From: Schizophyllum amplum
Taxonomy: Eukaryota; Basidiomycota; Agaricomycetes; Agaricales; Schizophyllaceae
DNA: 64,000 nt
Direction: 5' to 3'
Assembly (NCBI GenBank): GCA_007026445.1
Contig: VDMD01000008.1
Span: forward strand, 62,001-126,000
The notes beneath the pieces are model-generated. The model worked only from the letters and a program-made list of their open reading frames with translations. It did no database searches and was not told the origin of the DNA. Of the stretch, positions 54,470 through 64,000 are shown one piece after another (positions within the stretch are counted from its first letter, which is position 1; every line of letters starts with the position of its first letter). The position numbers and the translations under genes were made by a program.

Positions 54470-56218
54470 TCAGTCGTCCCATGAAAGTATAGTCTTTTTC
54501 TCGGTAGTCCCTTGACGATACCTGGATGAGGAGAATTTCCTCAACGGGATGAGCACCGGGTCTCCTCCATCTTCCTCAACGTTCCTTCGAGACAGCGCCA
54601 TCGTGCGCAGCGCAGCGATCAGACCAGGCCTCTCCTCGCTGTCCTTGTAGAGGACAACTCGCATTCGTTCGAGTCTAGGAAGTGGGCACGCCGGATTAGG
54701 CCCCGTGACCACGCCCTCGACCTCGACGCCGCCGCGCGTCAGACCCACGAAGAGTTCGTTGTTGATGTATCGCCCCACGTACTCGTCCTTCTTCTCCCTT
54801 AAGTCCAACGAGGTCAAGTTCTCCAGGCAGCGGAGGGTGTCTAGCGAGCTCTCCGCGGGCCATATCACGTCGATGATCAAGAGCTCGAGGAGATTCGCGC
54901 ACATGCCAATGCGCCCCGCTATGGAGTCTAAGGGTGCGGCGCCGTACGAGCTGAGTGGTACGGGATGCCTCCCTATACTGAGGGACGATAGCTTGGGGGC
55001 GGCGATGTGCTGGAAAAGAAAACACGCCCCACGAAAGCACGTGAACTCAACCAGCTTCGGAAAGCGGACGTCCTCGTTCAAGGGCGGCGGCAAGAACGTT
55101 GCCATCGCCCTGATTATATCGAGGGAGAACGTTCTCAGCGTAGGCGCCAGCTGCCGAATCAGAGATAGCAAGCGCGCAAGGCTGCCGCAGGCTTTGACTT
55201 CGAGCACTAGATGGGAGAGACGCCAACTTGCTGGGAAGCGCAAGCTGTGGGTCCCGGGGATGAGCCCCGTGATGAGCTCCACCCTGCGCAGGCGCGGTGC
55301 GTCCGCGAGGCTGCTGAAAATCGACGGAACCTCGGCGGAAGAGCCCGTTAAGCGTTCCAGATCGACAACACCCAGGCTCGAGCTCAGCGTCTCCAAAGAA
55401 ATGCACGACACGGGTTGAGGAGTCATACCGCAGAAGACGTGGTAGTCGAGCGCCAGATCGAGTGTCTGCCAGCGATGACTTTGCTGCAGAAGAAGATCCC
55501 AAGACCTCGTCGCGCGTCCCTCATCCAATTTTGCATGCCAGGCGGGGTGCTCTAGACGCACACGAAGAGGATATTCTCCTGCAAGCGGGAATTCGTGCGC
55601 GAAGAGGTTGTGGATGTTGGGCGTCTCGACGGTTTTAACAGAGACATCCGTCCAGAGCGCCGGGGTAGTCAAGGCGACGAACCTCCACAGGTGGCATACG
55701 CGGGCAAAGTGGTAGTGATGACCGGGTTTTGTGAGGTCCATTTTGCGCTGGTCGGCGGCCGCATGGAGGAAGATCTCGGACAGGACCTCAGGTGGAAGGC
55801 GTCGGATGGAGGACAGTAACGCGTTGTTGAGTGACCTTTGACGTTGCGCGCGTAATAGGACGTCCTGCAGCTGCGCAACGAGCAAACCCAGTTTCTCCTC
55901 CTCGCGCTCGATGCTGGCGTTGAACTCCGCTAGGCGATCCCTGATGGTGCTTGGAATCGCGTAAGGATTGCCATTCCGATACATTTCCGCGCTTGCCACA
56001 TTCGAGCACTCATGTAGAATGGATTGTAGTACGTCCGTCTCCTGTAGCGTCCGATGGTGGCAGTGGTGGTCGTGGTGGGACACGCCGTCTGGGATTGGAT
56101 GTAAAGATAGTATCGCGCGGCGACTTTGTCCGTAGCGTATCTCACCTTCACATTCACGCTGATCCTGGCTCATGTCATGGGAGTCCGACTTTCGCATGGA
56201 TGCTGTGGCGCAGGGCAT
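54470..56218 (-). CDS. F-box protein, 582 residues
   Basis: Single frame from ATG 56218. The first 60 residues (His-rich HHDHHCHH) may include an unspliced intron; the part shared with the paralogue at 60161 begins at VLQSILHECSNVAS. A helical stretch (IEREEEKLGLLVAQLQDVLL) precedes the F-box core SSIRRLPPEVLSEIFLHAA (about 135-153) and the FARVCHLWRFVALTTPALWT end. A leucine-rich region follows, with RLRRVELITGLIPG and MCANLLELLIIDVIWPAE. It resembles the 60161 gene through the C-terminal GLTRGGVEVEG and NPACPLPRLERM blocks. The MITE end lies 27 bp upstream of this ATG. Confidence 0.8.
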   Translation of the reverse strand: MPCATASMRKSDSHDMSQDQRECEGEIRYGQSRRAILSLHPIPDGVSHHDHHCHHRTLQETDVLQSILHECSNVASAEMYRNGNPYAIPSTIRDRLAEFNASIEREEEKLGLLVAQLQDVLLRAQRQRSLNNALLSSIRRLPPEVLSEIFLHAAADQRKMDLTKPGHHYHFARVCHLWRFVALTTPALWTDVSVKTVETPNIHNLFAHEFPLAGEYPLRVRLEHPAWHAKLDEGRATRSWDLLLQQSHRWQTLDLALDYHVFCGMTPQPVSCISLETLSSSLGVVDLERLTGSSAEVPSIFSSLADAPRLRRVELITGLIPGTHSLRFPASWRLSHLVLEVKACGSLARLLSLIRQLAPTLRTFSLDIIRAMATFLPPPLNEDVRFPKLVEFTCFRGACFLFQHIAAPKLSSLSIGRHPVPLSSYGAAPLDSIAGRIGMCANLLELLIIDVIWPAESSLDTLRCLENLTSLDLREKKDEYVGRYINNELFVGLTRGGVEVEGVVTGPNPACPLPRLERMRVVLYKDSEERPGLIAALRTMALSRRNVEEDGGDPVLIPLRKFSSSRYRQGTTEKKTILSWDD

Positions 56219-56245
56219 GTCGCACTAGCGGTAGCGCATACCGCG

Positions 56246-57071
56246 CCGTTTGCGGTATTTTGTGGAATGCCCGCGCGTTTCGGCGTGCGTGTCATGTTTG
56301 TCCGGCCCCCCTCGGCAAACGCCTGCCTCCCGCGCGACGCGCGGCGCGCTCACTCGCCCGCTGAGCGTCGCTGCTCCCTGTCCTCCCTCTCTAGTACTTC
56401 CAAACATTGAATTGGCATGACTAGTACACTCTATAGCTATGATCTGCGAGAATAACGCTCCTGTTACCTCAACATACAAAAGGCCTTCGTGAACAATCAG
56501 TGTTCTTCTTTCCGGCACCAACCCATCGTTGTGCATCAGGTGCACAACCTCAAGAAAGTCCGTGCTCTTGTCCTCTGCATTGCCAGCAAGCCTGAGGCCC
56601 TGGTAAGGCCCACTGAAGGATATCCGAAGGGCATTTTGTTTTGTTCTTCAACCGTGTGAATTATCGGCCAGATTATGCACCCTCATGAGTTAACTCAAGG
56701 AGCCCTTGTACCCGCATTCACTGTATATGAAAGTGTGATTTCGAGTCTCCTTTGACATTTTTTGCGAGGTGGCACACCCGTTTTTCAAGTGCTTGCCCCT
56801 GAACGTCTGCCTTGCAGGCTAAGTTCTTGCCCTTTGACTTCATGACAGCGTGCTTCAGAGTGGCCATCATGGGGCATTTTTCAAGGCCTCAGATTTTTGA
56901 CAGAGTTTACATGCACGTATGGAGCGGGAACGAGCAAGAAGAGCAGGAGTGAAAGGTCGACAATGCGTCCGCGGGCCGCGCGCGCGGGCGGACCGCCTTT
57001 GCCGAGGGGGCCTGGCCAAACATGACACGCACGCCGAAACGCGCGGGCATTCCACAAAATACCGCAAACGG
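56246..57071. mobile_element. 826 bp MITE with about 100 bp terminal inverted repeats
   Basis: The left end CCGTTTGCGGTATTTTGTGG at 56246 and the complement of the right end at 57071 are identical over the first 55 bases, and similar over about 100. There is no coding frame inside that could be a transposase. Size and structure fit a miniature inverted-repeat transposable element. No clear target-site duplication could be settled (2 bp GC at most). The near-perfect arms suggest recent insertion. Confidence 0.85.
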
Positions 57072-57530
57072 CTGTAAGCGTTCAACTAGATCGGCTCCGA
57101 GTCCGACAATCTGTTTTTCTCACGGCCACGTGCATAACGACGTTGAGCTGGCTGCTGCCGAGCTGCTTGTTTGGCGACGTCCGCATCGAGGACTGTCCGT
57201 CCAGCGGATAATCCATCCCTTCATGGCTCGCCCTGGCACGGAAATCCGCGTCCAAGAGGATGGACATGATGAGGAGCAGAAAAGGTGAGTCTTCATGAGA
57301 TCCGTACCCCTTTGTCAGGAGTATCTAAATTCTGATCCGACAGGCGGTGCTGGGCGGCGCGCGGACCGCTCGGCGCTGGTTTCAGACCACGCTCTTGACA
57401 CCGTCGCTGACAGAGAAAAGAGCAAAGGAGATCAACAAGCGCCTCGCCAGTCTCGCGGGCGCTCCCTTTTCACGACACGCTACTCTCCACGGTCTTTTAT
57501 CCATAGAGTCACGACGATCCGGCCGCAATA
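57072..57530. other. Upstream region of the aspartic peptidase
   Basis: A possible intron (AAAAG|GTGAGT...GACAG, 57287-57343) lies here on the plus strand, which could belong to a spliced 5' leader of the peptidase gene. No separate gene is supported. Confidence 0.35.
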
Positions 57531-59589
57531 ATGATCGGCACGAACCTCGCTCTCGCTGCTCTCTCATGGCTTGCTCTGGAGGCGAGCGCGTTCCATGTCC
57601 GCATGGAAGGACAGATCCGCCCGCGCTCGGCCTCGTCGCTAGCGGCGCGAGGGAACTTGGAGGGCACATCGCCGTTGACGAACTCCGCGGACATCAGCTA
57701 CTATACGAACGTCACGTTGGGCGGAGAGCAGTTCAAAGTCCTGATAGACACGGGGAGGTGCGTTGAGTGCTTATCGTCCTTAGGCGCCTCGCTGATTGCC
57801 CGTCAGTTCGGATTTGTGGGTCGCCGGGAGCGTGAAGAACGCGAAAGATACCGGCCACACGAGCGGGGTCACGTACGCCGTCGGGGCAGTCAAGGGTGCG
57901 TCGCGCGCGTTGGATGCGATTGCATCAGCTGAATGCCGTCTTCAGGACCTATCAAGACCGCCGAGCTCGAGTTCTCTGGCTTCACCGTTCCTGATCAAGC
58001 GTACAGTGCGTGTACTCTGACCGCCTTTACCGCCGCCGTACTCACCTGAACACAGTCGAGGTCACGCCAAGCAGGTCGCAACCAGCCAGTGTAGGCCTCA
58101 TCGGTCTTGGCCCGAACTCGGGCTCCAACGTCTACCAAGAGATGGGCGACGACTCTGGCATGGCCGTGCTGGACAGCATCTTTACGCAAAACACCTCCAC
58201 CCCGAACTACATCACCGTCCTCCTTGGGCGCTTAGACGGTGCGCGGCATGCAGCTCCTCACACGACGCAACTCCCTGACACAGCCCCCAGACCCTACCGA
58301 TACATTCCCTGGCGACCTCACCGTCGGCACCGTTCTCGACAACTACACGGACGTCCAGAGCCAGCCCAAGCTCAACGTAACCGAGGTGCCCGTGCGCGAC
58401 GAGGGAGACCAGCACTTCCAGATCCTCATCGACGAGGGCGGCATCATCGGTCCGGACGGCAAGAGCATCAACGTCTCCAGCGAAGTCGACGAGACGCAGA
58501 ACAAGAAGCAGGCGACGGCGGTCCTCGACACCGGTGCGTAGGCGCTCGGACGTGCTCGGCGTCGATGCTGACGTGCTGCAGGTTTCTCTCTCAGTCAAGT
58601 CCCCATGAACGTCGCCGCCGCGATCTACGGTCGCTTCCCGGGCGCGGAGTACGCGAACGTGACCGGCGTGGGCGCGACATGGATTGTGCCGTGTTCCGCC
58701 GAGGTCAACTTGACGATCAAGCTCTCCGGGAAGGAGTATCCCGTCCACCCCATGGACACCACGCTGGATCCCGCTACCCTCGGTCTCACCGGTGTCAAGA
58801 ACTCGGACGGGGACGACTGCTGCATCGGAACAGTGAGTGAACCGGTCTGCGGACGAAATGCACTCTAAGCTTGTACCGCTAGTACCAACCGGTGTCGTTC
58901 GACATTGGCGACAGCCCGACCTACGATATGATATTGGGAATGTCCTTCAGTGCGTAGTCATGCCCTCGTGCTTTAGCTCACGTGTATCTAACAATCATCC
59001 AGTACGCAACGTATACGCCCTCTTCAACTACGGCGACTTCCTAGTCGACTCCAAGGGCAAAGCCGACCCCTACATCCAACTGCTCTCCACCACCGACCCC
59101 AGCGAAGGTCCGTCCTACATCCGTTCCCATACCCTCATCTAATTCACACACCTTCCCCCAGCCCACTCCGACTTCGTCAAAGTCCGCCTCAACGGCGACG
59201 CCTCCGCCGGCGACAACACCCTCTCCGCGAACCCCGCCTCCACCACGACCACGCACGCGCAAAAGGGAATCCGCCTCGCCACGGTCGGCATCGTGTTCTG
59301 CGTGATCGCCATCGTGTTCGGCGTGCTCGCCGTCGTGCTCTTCCTGGTGCGGCGCCGGCGGAGGAACATGGCGAAGGGCCGGTACGCGCCGCTGGAGCCG
59401 CAGGGTGGGTTCAAGCCGCCGCCGGGGGCGTATCAGGAGGCGTTCCCGACTGAGCCTGTGCAGGCGTACGACCCGGCGCCGCACGGGGGGCAGCCGCCCG
59501 CCTACGGGCAGCAGCCGGCGTATGGGCAGGAGGCGCATGGGCAGGAGGCGCATGCGATGCAGCCGTACTCGACGCCGTGGGGGCGATGA
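57531..59589 (+). CDS. Membrane-anchored A1 (pepsin-like) aspartic peptidase
   Basis: Nine exons: 57531-57757, 57807-57895, 57946-58005, 58056-58238, 58291-58533, 58582-58832, 58883-58949, 59003-59107 and 59162-59589 (550 residues, phases all agree). A signal peptide (MIGTNLALAALSWLALEASA) is followed by a short pro-region. The first catalytic motif DTGSSDLWVAGS spans the exon 1/2 junction, and the second, DTGFSLSQVP, spans exons 5/6. A pepsin-like core with ASVGLIGLGPNSGSN lies between. Near the C-terminus a membrane helix (VGIVFCVIAIVFGVLAVVLF) is followed by RRRRR and a Pro/Gln/Gly/Tyr-rich cytoplasmic tail with YGQ repeats. It probably acts at the cell surface or in the secretory pathway. 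Five of eight donors are GTGCGT. Confidence 0.92.
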
Positions 59590-60160
59590 GGGAGCGGTGG
59601 AGCGGTGGAGGAATAGAGGAGCATATTTGTAGATCGAGGGGACGATTTATTTATTGTTGTTGTTGTATGCCGTCATGCTCATCATGGACTTATCGCATAC
59701 ATACGCATAGCAACCAGTTATGGTATAGGTGCAGCACGAATGACTATTGTATTTAAGTTTTGCTAGATTCACCGCAGCGAAGCGTCTTGCTGATCGTCCT
59801 TCTTGGTCTTGACGAGGATGGACTCGGTAGTTTTTCCACATTCCGAGGCGCATGAGAATATAGCAGAAGAGTACAGATGTTGTGGACGTCCGACTAGTTC
59901 AAGTTGTGGGTCCGGGTGACAAATCACGTGCTCATTATCGGTCGGAATGACATTGACCGGCGTGACAGCAAGCGTTCTCTCTGCTCACTCAGACTGGCAG
60001 TCCGACACAGGTCCGACAGTTCAGTGTTCTGACGCCTTCATTGAAGTTCATATAACGCTACCACTGCCTGATCAGTACTTGAACCCAAGAAGAACAGTAC
60101 GTGCTACGTCTATGATCTCCATACATACAGGTGAACTGATTGCACGACTTTCTCTGAATA
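59590..60160. other. Intergenic region with possible first exon of next gene
   Basis: A frame from ATG 59947 ends near a GTACGT donor at 60097, and an acceptor (GAATAG) lies at 60155-60160, but the phase does not fit. The true 5' end of the F-box gene is unresolved. Confidence 0.35.
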
Positions 60161-61750
60161 GTGACACCCGCCGAAGCTGAAGAGCTGCAGCGCGGTTTGA
60201 GAAAAGGAACCTCGACAGTGCACGTTTTGCTGGATCAGTGCTCTGAAATCGCCAGCACTGAGCACTGCCGCTCCGGCGATCCCTATGCTGTGACACAAAT
60301 GGAAAGGAACTGTCTAGCGGCGTGCACCGCGAGCATCGAGGCGGAAGAACAACTACTACTTCCTCTTCTACGGCACCTCCAGACCACGATGACCCGCATC
60401 CGGAAGCAGCGGACGATCAACGACGCATACATGTCCTCTGTCAGACGTATCCCACGCGAAATCCTCTCGGAAATATTCCTCATCGCCGTCGCTCTCGCAG
60501 ACAACAAACGAGACTCCGAACGCTATGGCAGTGTCTACCCCAACCGCAAATACAACTTCGCGAAGGTTTGCCGTATATGGAGAGCAGTTGCGTTGGACAC
60601 GACCGCGCTGTGGACCAGCATATTCTTACCGCCTTTCGAGTCGACACGCCCTTGGACCAACTTCGGATACAGGCTGCAGCGCACCAAGAAGCAGCCATTG
60701 GATGTGCGTCTCGCCGGGCGTACTGGTGGATCGTCGAGCGCGTGGGATCTACTCCTCCAGGAGAGCTATCGTTGGAGGACTCTTGTAGTCGACGATATGG
60801 CCTGTCTGGATTCAGAATCTGTCGCTCAGCCTATCGCACTACCCACTCTCGAGACCTTTACCGCCAAGGTCGACATCGTGACCGGCATTGATGATGTCGA
60901 TGCGCAGGGCGAATTCTGCCGGGTCTTCGACAACCTCGGCGAGGCTCCACAACTTCGCCACGTCGAGCTGGACTTTGTCGATATATGCGGCCCGGCCAAA
61001 TTGCGGTTCCCGCCAATCTGGCAGCTCACCCATCTGGAGCTCCGCCTACACTACTGCGACAGACCGAACAGCCTGCTACCCATGATCCGACAGATGGCGC
61101 CGACGCTGCGAAAGCTGTCAGTCAATGTCCTCGATTGCGAACAATTCCTTCGTGACCACAACGCCGTTCTCATCCATGTGCCCAACCTCCAGTCTCTCAG
61201 CTGCACGGGCATGGCATGCTTCCTGTTCCAACACTTTGCTCCCCCTCCCCAGCTCACGCACCTTCGAATCGAATCGTACATGGACCATCACTTCCTACGT
61301 TCTGGCGTCGAGCGCATCTCGACCTATGAGGCGCTCACCGAGCTCGAGCTCGTCGACGTCGTGTGGCGGGCCGAGTCGCTCCTCTCCACCTTCCGTTGTA
61401 TGCCACGCCTGGCGACGCTCAAGATCGCGGAGACCAGCGCAGACTTTGTTAGCCAGTGCATGTCGGGCACGGTGCTCGCCGGTCTGACGCGCGGTGGTGT
61501 CGACGTCCATGGCGCGCCCACATCCCCGAACCCGTCCTGTCCGCTTCCAAACCTCACCAGGATGTATATTCAGCTATACTCCTGCGAGACTGCAAAGAAG
61601 GCCGCTGCAATCACATCGATGGCGCTGTCGCGCAAGGTGGGGGGCATCAGCGATGGCGTGACGTTCCGTCCGCTGGACGTCTTCGACTTCGGCCTCCATG
61701 ACTCTATCATGTTAGCCGCGACGGGGGACATCCCTTGCTGGGCGACCTAG
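60161..61750 (+). CDS. F-box protein, paralogue of the 54470 gene
   Basis: The frame opens right after a splice-acceptor-like GAATAG at 60160 and has no upstream ATG, so a short first exon is missing from this model. The early block VLLDQCSEIASTEHCRSGDP matches the 54470 gene. The F-box core is SSVRRIPREILSEIFLIAVA at about residues 91-110, then FAKVCRIWRAVALDTTALWT. Leucine-rich segments follow (QLRHVELDFVDICG; LTHLELRLHYCD), and the GLTRGGVDVHG plus NPSCPLPNLTRMYIQLY end matches its paralogue. Stop at 61748-61750. Likely an SCF adaptor; substrate unknown. Confidence 0.8.
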   Translation: MTPAEAEELQRGLRKGTSTVHVLLDQCSEIASTEHCRSGDPYAVTQMERNCLAACTASIEAEEQLLLPLLRHLQTTMTRIRKQRTINDAYMSSVRRIPREILSEIFLIAVALADNKRDSERYGSVYPNRKYNFAKVCRIWRAVALDTTALWTSIFLPPFESTRPWTNFGYRLQRTKKQPLDVRLAGRTGGSSSAWDLLLQESYRWRTLVVDDMACLDSESVAQPIALPTLETFTAKVDIVTGIDDVDAQGEFCRVFDNLGEAPQLRHVELDFVDICGPAKLRFPPIWQLTHLELRLHYCDRPNSLLPMIRQMAPTLRKLSVNVLDCEQFLRDHNAVLIHVPNLQSLSCTGMACFLFQHFAPPPQLTHLRIESYMDHHFLRSGVERISTYEALTELELVDVVWRAESLLSTFRCMPRLATLKIAETSADFVSQCMSGTVLAGLTRGGVDVHGAPTSPNPSCPLPNLTRMYIQLYSCETAKKAAAITSMALSRKVGGISDGVTFRPLDVFDFGLHDSIMLAATGDIPCWAT

Positions 61751-62875
61751 CCAGACTCGTCATCGCGGTGCTAGCGTCGCTCACCCCATTGTACATCGTG
61801 ATCGTTTGATTGACGGTGAGGGTTTGACGCACCGCGTTCGTACATAATGGCGGGAGGATTGGGATTTCGCCGTATATATCGAAATCTACGAGGGACTCCG
61901 GGAAAGTAGGTTACGCGCCCAGCATGGACCGCATCTCAGCCTGGTACGAAATCCTTCTGCGGATGTCCACTGTGTAGCCTACGAGGAACACCTGTATGAC
62001 AAACAGCCCCTCGATACGCTGGTCGACTGCATCAGCGTGAGCAGCTTCGATGGCGGCGGACGAAGAACGTATGCAGTCAAATTGGTGTTGACGCGTTCGA
62101 AGAACAACAATGAAACTTCAAGTTCGTGGCCATGTTCGGCATCGGCATTCGCCACACATGTTCCCACGCCACACTGAAAAAATTCCAATTAAACATATTG
62201 ATCGTATTCCAAGTCCACATACTATCATATGGGGTTCTGTATTTCATCTCTTGAAAGATACGAGGCTGGCTATAAGGCCTGAATATTGAATGAGCCTTCG
62301 AGATCCAGTAGCGTTTGAATTCTGAAACTTCAACATCGACTTGCATCAAACTTGCATCACGACTCGTGACTCGGCACCGCGTCTGCCTCGGTGACCATGA
62401 AGAAGCCGCGCTAGCTTGCTGCCTAAGCTGTCTCTTTACACAACAAGGACACGCGTGGGAAAGAGAGAGAGAGACACGCTCTCGACTCTCTGCGAGTGAG
62501 GATCCGTAAGGTTCAGGCTCACCGAATCCAAGACTCGAGGGTGGGTGGGGGGTGAAAAGGAAGATGGATTGGATGGGGAGGTGCTGCGCGAGCACACGAC
62601 GTAGAGGACAAGCGGTAAAACTGCTGATCGGTGTCGATGTCGCTTAGTCAGCATATGTTGTTCCCTTCCTCCGCAGGCTCCCTCAGAGAACAACTGTCAA
62701 TTTTTGACCATCTCTGATCTCAACGCTTTGGCATAACGCTGCAAGGTGTCTCACATGCCTCGCGTACAAGGTGCGCATATACTCGAGATGCGGTGATCAC
62801 GTCTCACTTGTTGACTATCTAGCAGTCTCTCTAGGAACGCGTCGGGCGTCCGCCCTTGAGCTTGGTAGCGAAGAG
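61751..62875. other. 1.1 kb intergenic region
   Basis: No gene recognised. A (GA)n-like stretch (GAGAGAGAGAGAC) is at 62463-62475. Confidence 0.5.
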
Positions 62876-64000
62876 ATGTCGAGTGCCAACCTTCTGCAGA
62901 AGGACGCGGCCGACGAAGCCCTATTCAACAGCGCTCCTGCTCACTCACCGGTTCACGGACTTCCTCCTGAAGTTCTTGCCGAGATCTTCACTCTCATTTC
63001 CGCTACCGAATCCCCTCCTGGAGTTCGTTCGCACGAGCACCCTACGGGCGTACGCGCCGCGCGCAGACTTCATAGTCTTCAAGTTCCCTGCGCTTGCGTC
63101 TGCTCAGAGTGGCGGCGTATTGCCCTCTCGACGCCATCTCTGTGGACGTCAATCCATGTGGAGTACGGTAGCCGTATCGACGAGGATCCGCAATCGCTAC
63201 AGCAGTTCATCGCCCGGTCGTGCGGACTGCCCTTACATATCCACGCACACGGCCCGCTGGACGACGAGGGCAGCGACGACGCTGACTTGCGCTCTACAAG
63301 GACGGTGTCTCTCCTCGCCCATCTATCGCACCGTCGGTGGATCTCACTCGCTCTTTGGGGGCCGTTTCTGCTGCAGCCACTGAACCTCACGCTGTTGCAC
63401 AAGCTCGTCATCGGAGAACGGGCGGAAGAATGTCTAGACCACCTCCGAATATGGCCCAGACTACGGCATGTAGAGCTGCACCTGCGAGACGCGCCTGCCG
63501 CTATACCTTACTGGCCCGCACTCACGTCCTTGCATCTGGTCTTTGTTGCAGGAAGCACCTCGTATCCTTACAATGAGGCATCCTTTGCCAGAGTGCTTAT
63601 ACGCGAACATCGGGACACGCTGGAAAAACTCATTCTCGAGGACGATTTCTATTCCATGGGCCACACCGCTGTCGATGAGGACGAGGACGAGGACGACGTT
63701 TGTGAGATACCAAACCTGATGTCTATCGACCTGCGCGGGCCAACATTTCACATCCTCGACAACATCCTCACGCCCCGTCTCTCCGGGCTCGCTATCCATG
63801 ACCCCAGCCCGTTCCACGAGGAGGAGCTATTCCGCGCGTATTTCGCCAGCAATTCCATCGTTGCCCGAAACCTTCGCTCCCTGGAACTTATATCAGTCCC
63901 CATGAACGACCACCAAGATCTGATACCCATCGTCGAAGCTTTATCGAGCCTGGAGCGCCTCGTCGTCGACGATCGGAGGAATGACAGAAAGACTGCACTG
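62876..64000 (+). CDS. F-box protein, 3' end beyond window
   Basis: ATG at 62876 opens a frame with no stop for 375 codons to the window end, so it is partial on the right. It starts MSSANLLQKDAADEALFNSA. The F-box core is VHGLPPEVLAEIFTLISA (about 26-43), and the end of the domain, CVCSEWRRIALSTPSLWTSI, is at about 75-94. Leucine-rich segments include WPRLRHVELHLRDAP and FHILDNILTPRLSGLAIH. An acidic run DEDEDEDD lies near residue 270. It differs from the other F-box genes here in its short N-terminus and lack of a coiled coil. No intron needed so far. Confidence 0.85.
   Translation, partial: MSSANLLQKDAADEALFNSAPAHSPVHGLPPEVLAEIFTLISATESPPGVRSHEHPTGVRAARRLHSLQVPCACVCSEWRRIALSTPSLWTSIHVEYGSRIDEDPQSLQQFIARSCGLPLHIHAHGPLDDEGSDDADLRSTRTVSLLAHLSHRRWISLALWGPFLLQPLNLTLLHKLVIGERAEECLDHLRIWPRLRHVELHLRDAPAAIPYWPALTSLHLVFVAGSTSYPYNEASFARVLIREHRDTLEKLILEDDFYSMGHTAVDEDEDEDDVCEIPNLMSIDLRGPTFHILDNILTPRLSGLAIHDPSPFHEEELFRAYFASNSIVARNLRSLELISVPMNDHQDLIPIVEALSSLERLVVDDRRNDRKTAL

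Noticed and set aside
57090..57267. 61-codon minus-strand frame with ATG
   Set aside because: Short, no homology recognised, and a plus-strand splice signal in the same region suggests a leader of the peptidase gene instead.
59041..59553. 170-codon minus-strand frame opposite the peptidase tail
   Set aside because: Arg/Leu-rich antisense of the GC-rich last exon; no support.

Overview
The window looks like nuclear DNA of a filamentous basidiomycete, most likely an agaricomycete mushroom. Host genes are cut by many 44-61 nt GT-AG introns. They belong to families expanded in agaricomycetes: F-box/leucine-rich proteins, Hsp70-like ATPases of the DVGTT/DAGGGT type, and a membrane-anchored A1 aspartic peptidase. 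A Ty3/gypsy retroelement, a Mutator-like transposase remnant and a MITE are also present. The species call is inference; everything was read by eye from the sequence.

Layout. 1-0.8 kb: 3' part of an unrecognised gene. 1.1-9.7 kb: a Ty3/gypsy element on the minus strand (gag, pro, pol) with a textbook -1 slippery heptamer between gag and pro and a second, unexplained frame offset before pol. 10.5-12.8 kb: a five-exon Mutator-like transposase-related gene that stops soon after the first transposase-core motif. 13.3-31.1 kb: a very large inverted arrangement. Its outer arms carry shards of a KRE6/SKN1-type beta-glucan synthesis gene and then the same ordered series of minisatellites in opposite orientation. 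Its interior is a patchwork of more than twenty different minisatellites, C-rich on the left and G-rich on the right, with the symmetry axis near 22.2 kb. I see no credible gene inside it.

32.5-41 kb: three F-box genes on the minus strand, one F-box pseudogene and one small unrecognised gene. 41.5-43.5 kb: two unrecognised genes. 44.7-54.2 kb: a duplicated divergent gene pair. Each copy has an Hsp70-like ATPase gene on the minus strand and a coiled-coil protein gene on the plus strand, separated by only 175-235 bp; exon sizes are conserved between copies. 54.5-64 kb: an F-box gene, an 826 bp MITE lying 27 bp from its ATG, a nine-exon membrane aspartic peptidase, another F-box gene, and a final F-box gene that runs off the window.

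The most unusual object is the 18 kb foldback-like minisatellite structure with captured KRE6/SKN1 fragments. The duplicated, head-to-head Hsp70-like/coiled-coil pair is the best candidate for a functional two-gene unit that has not been described.
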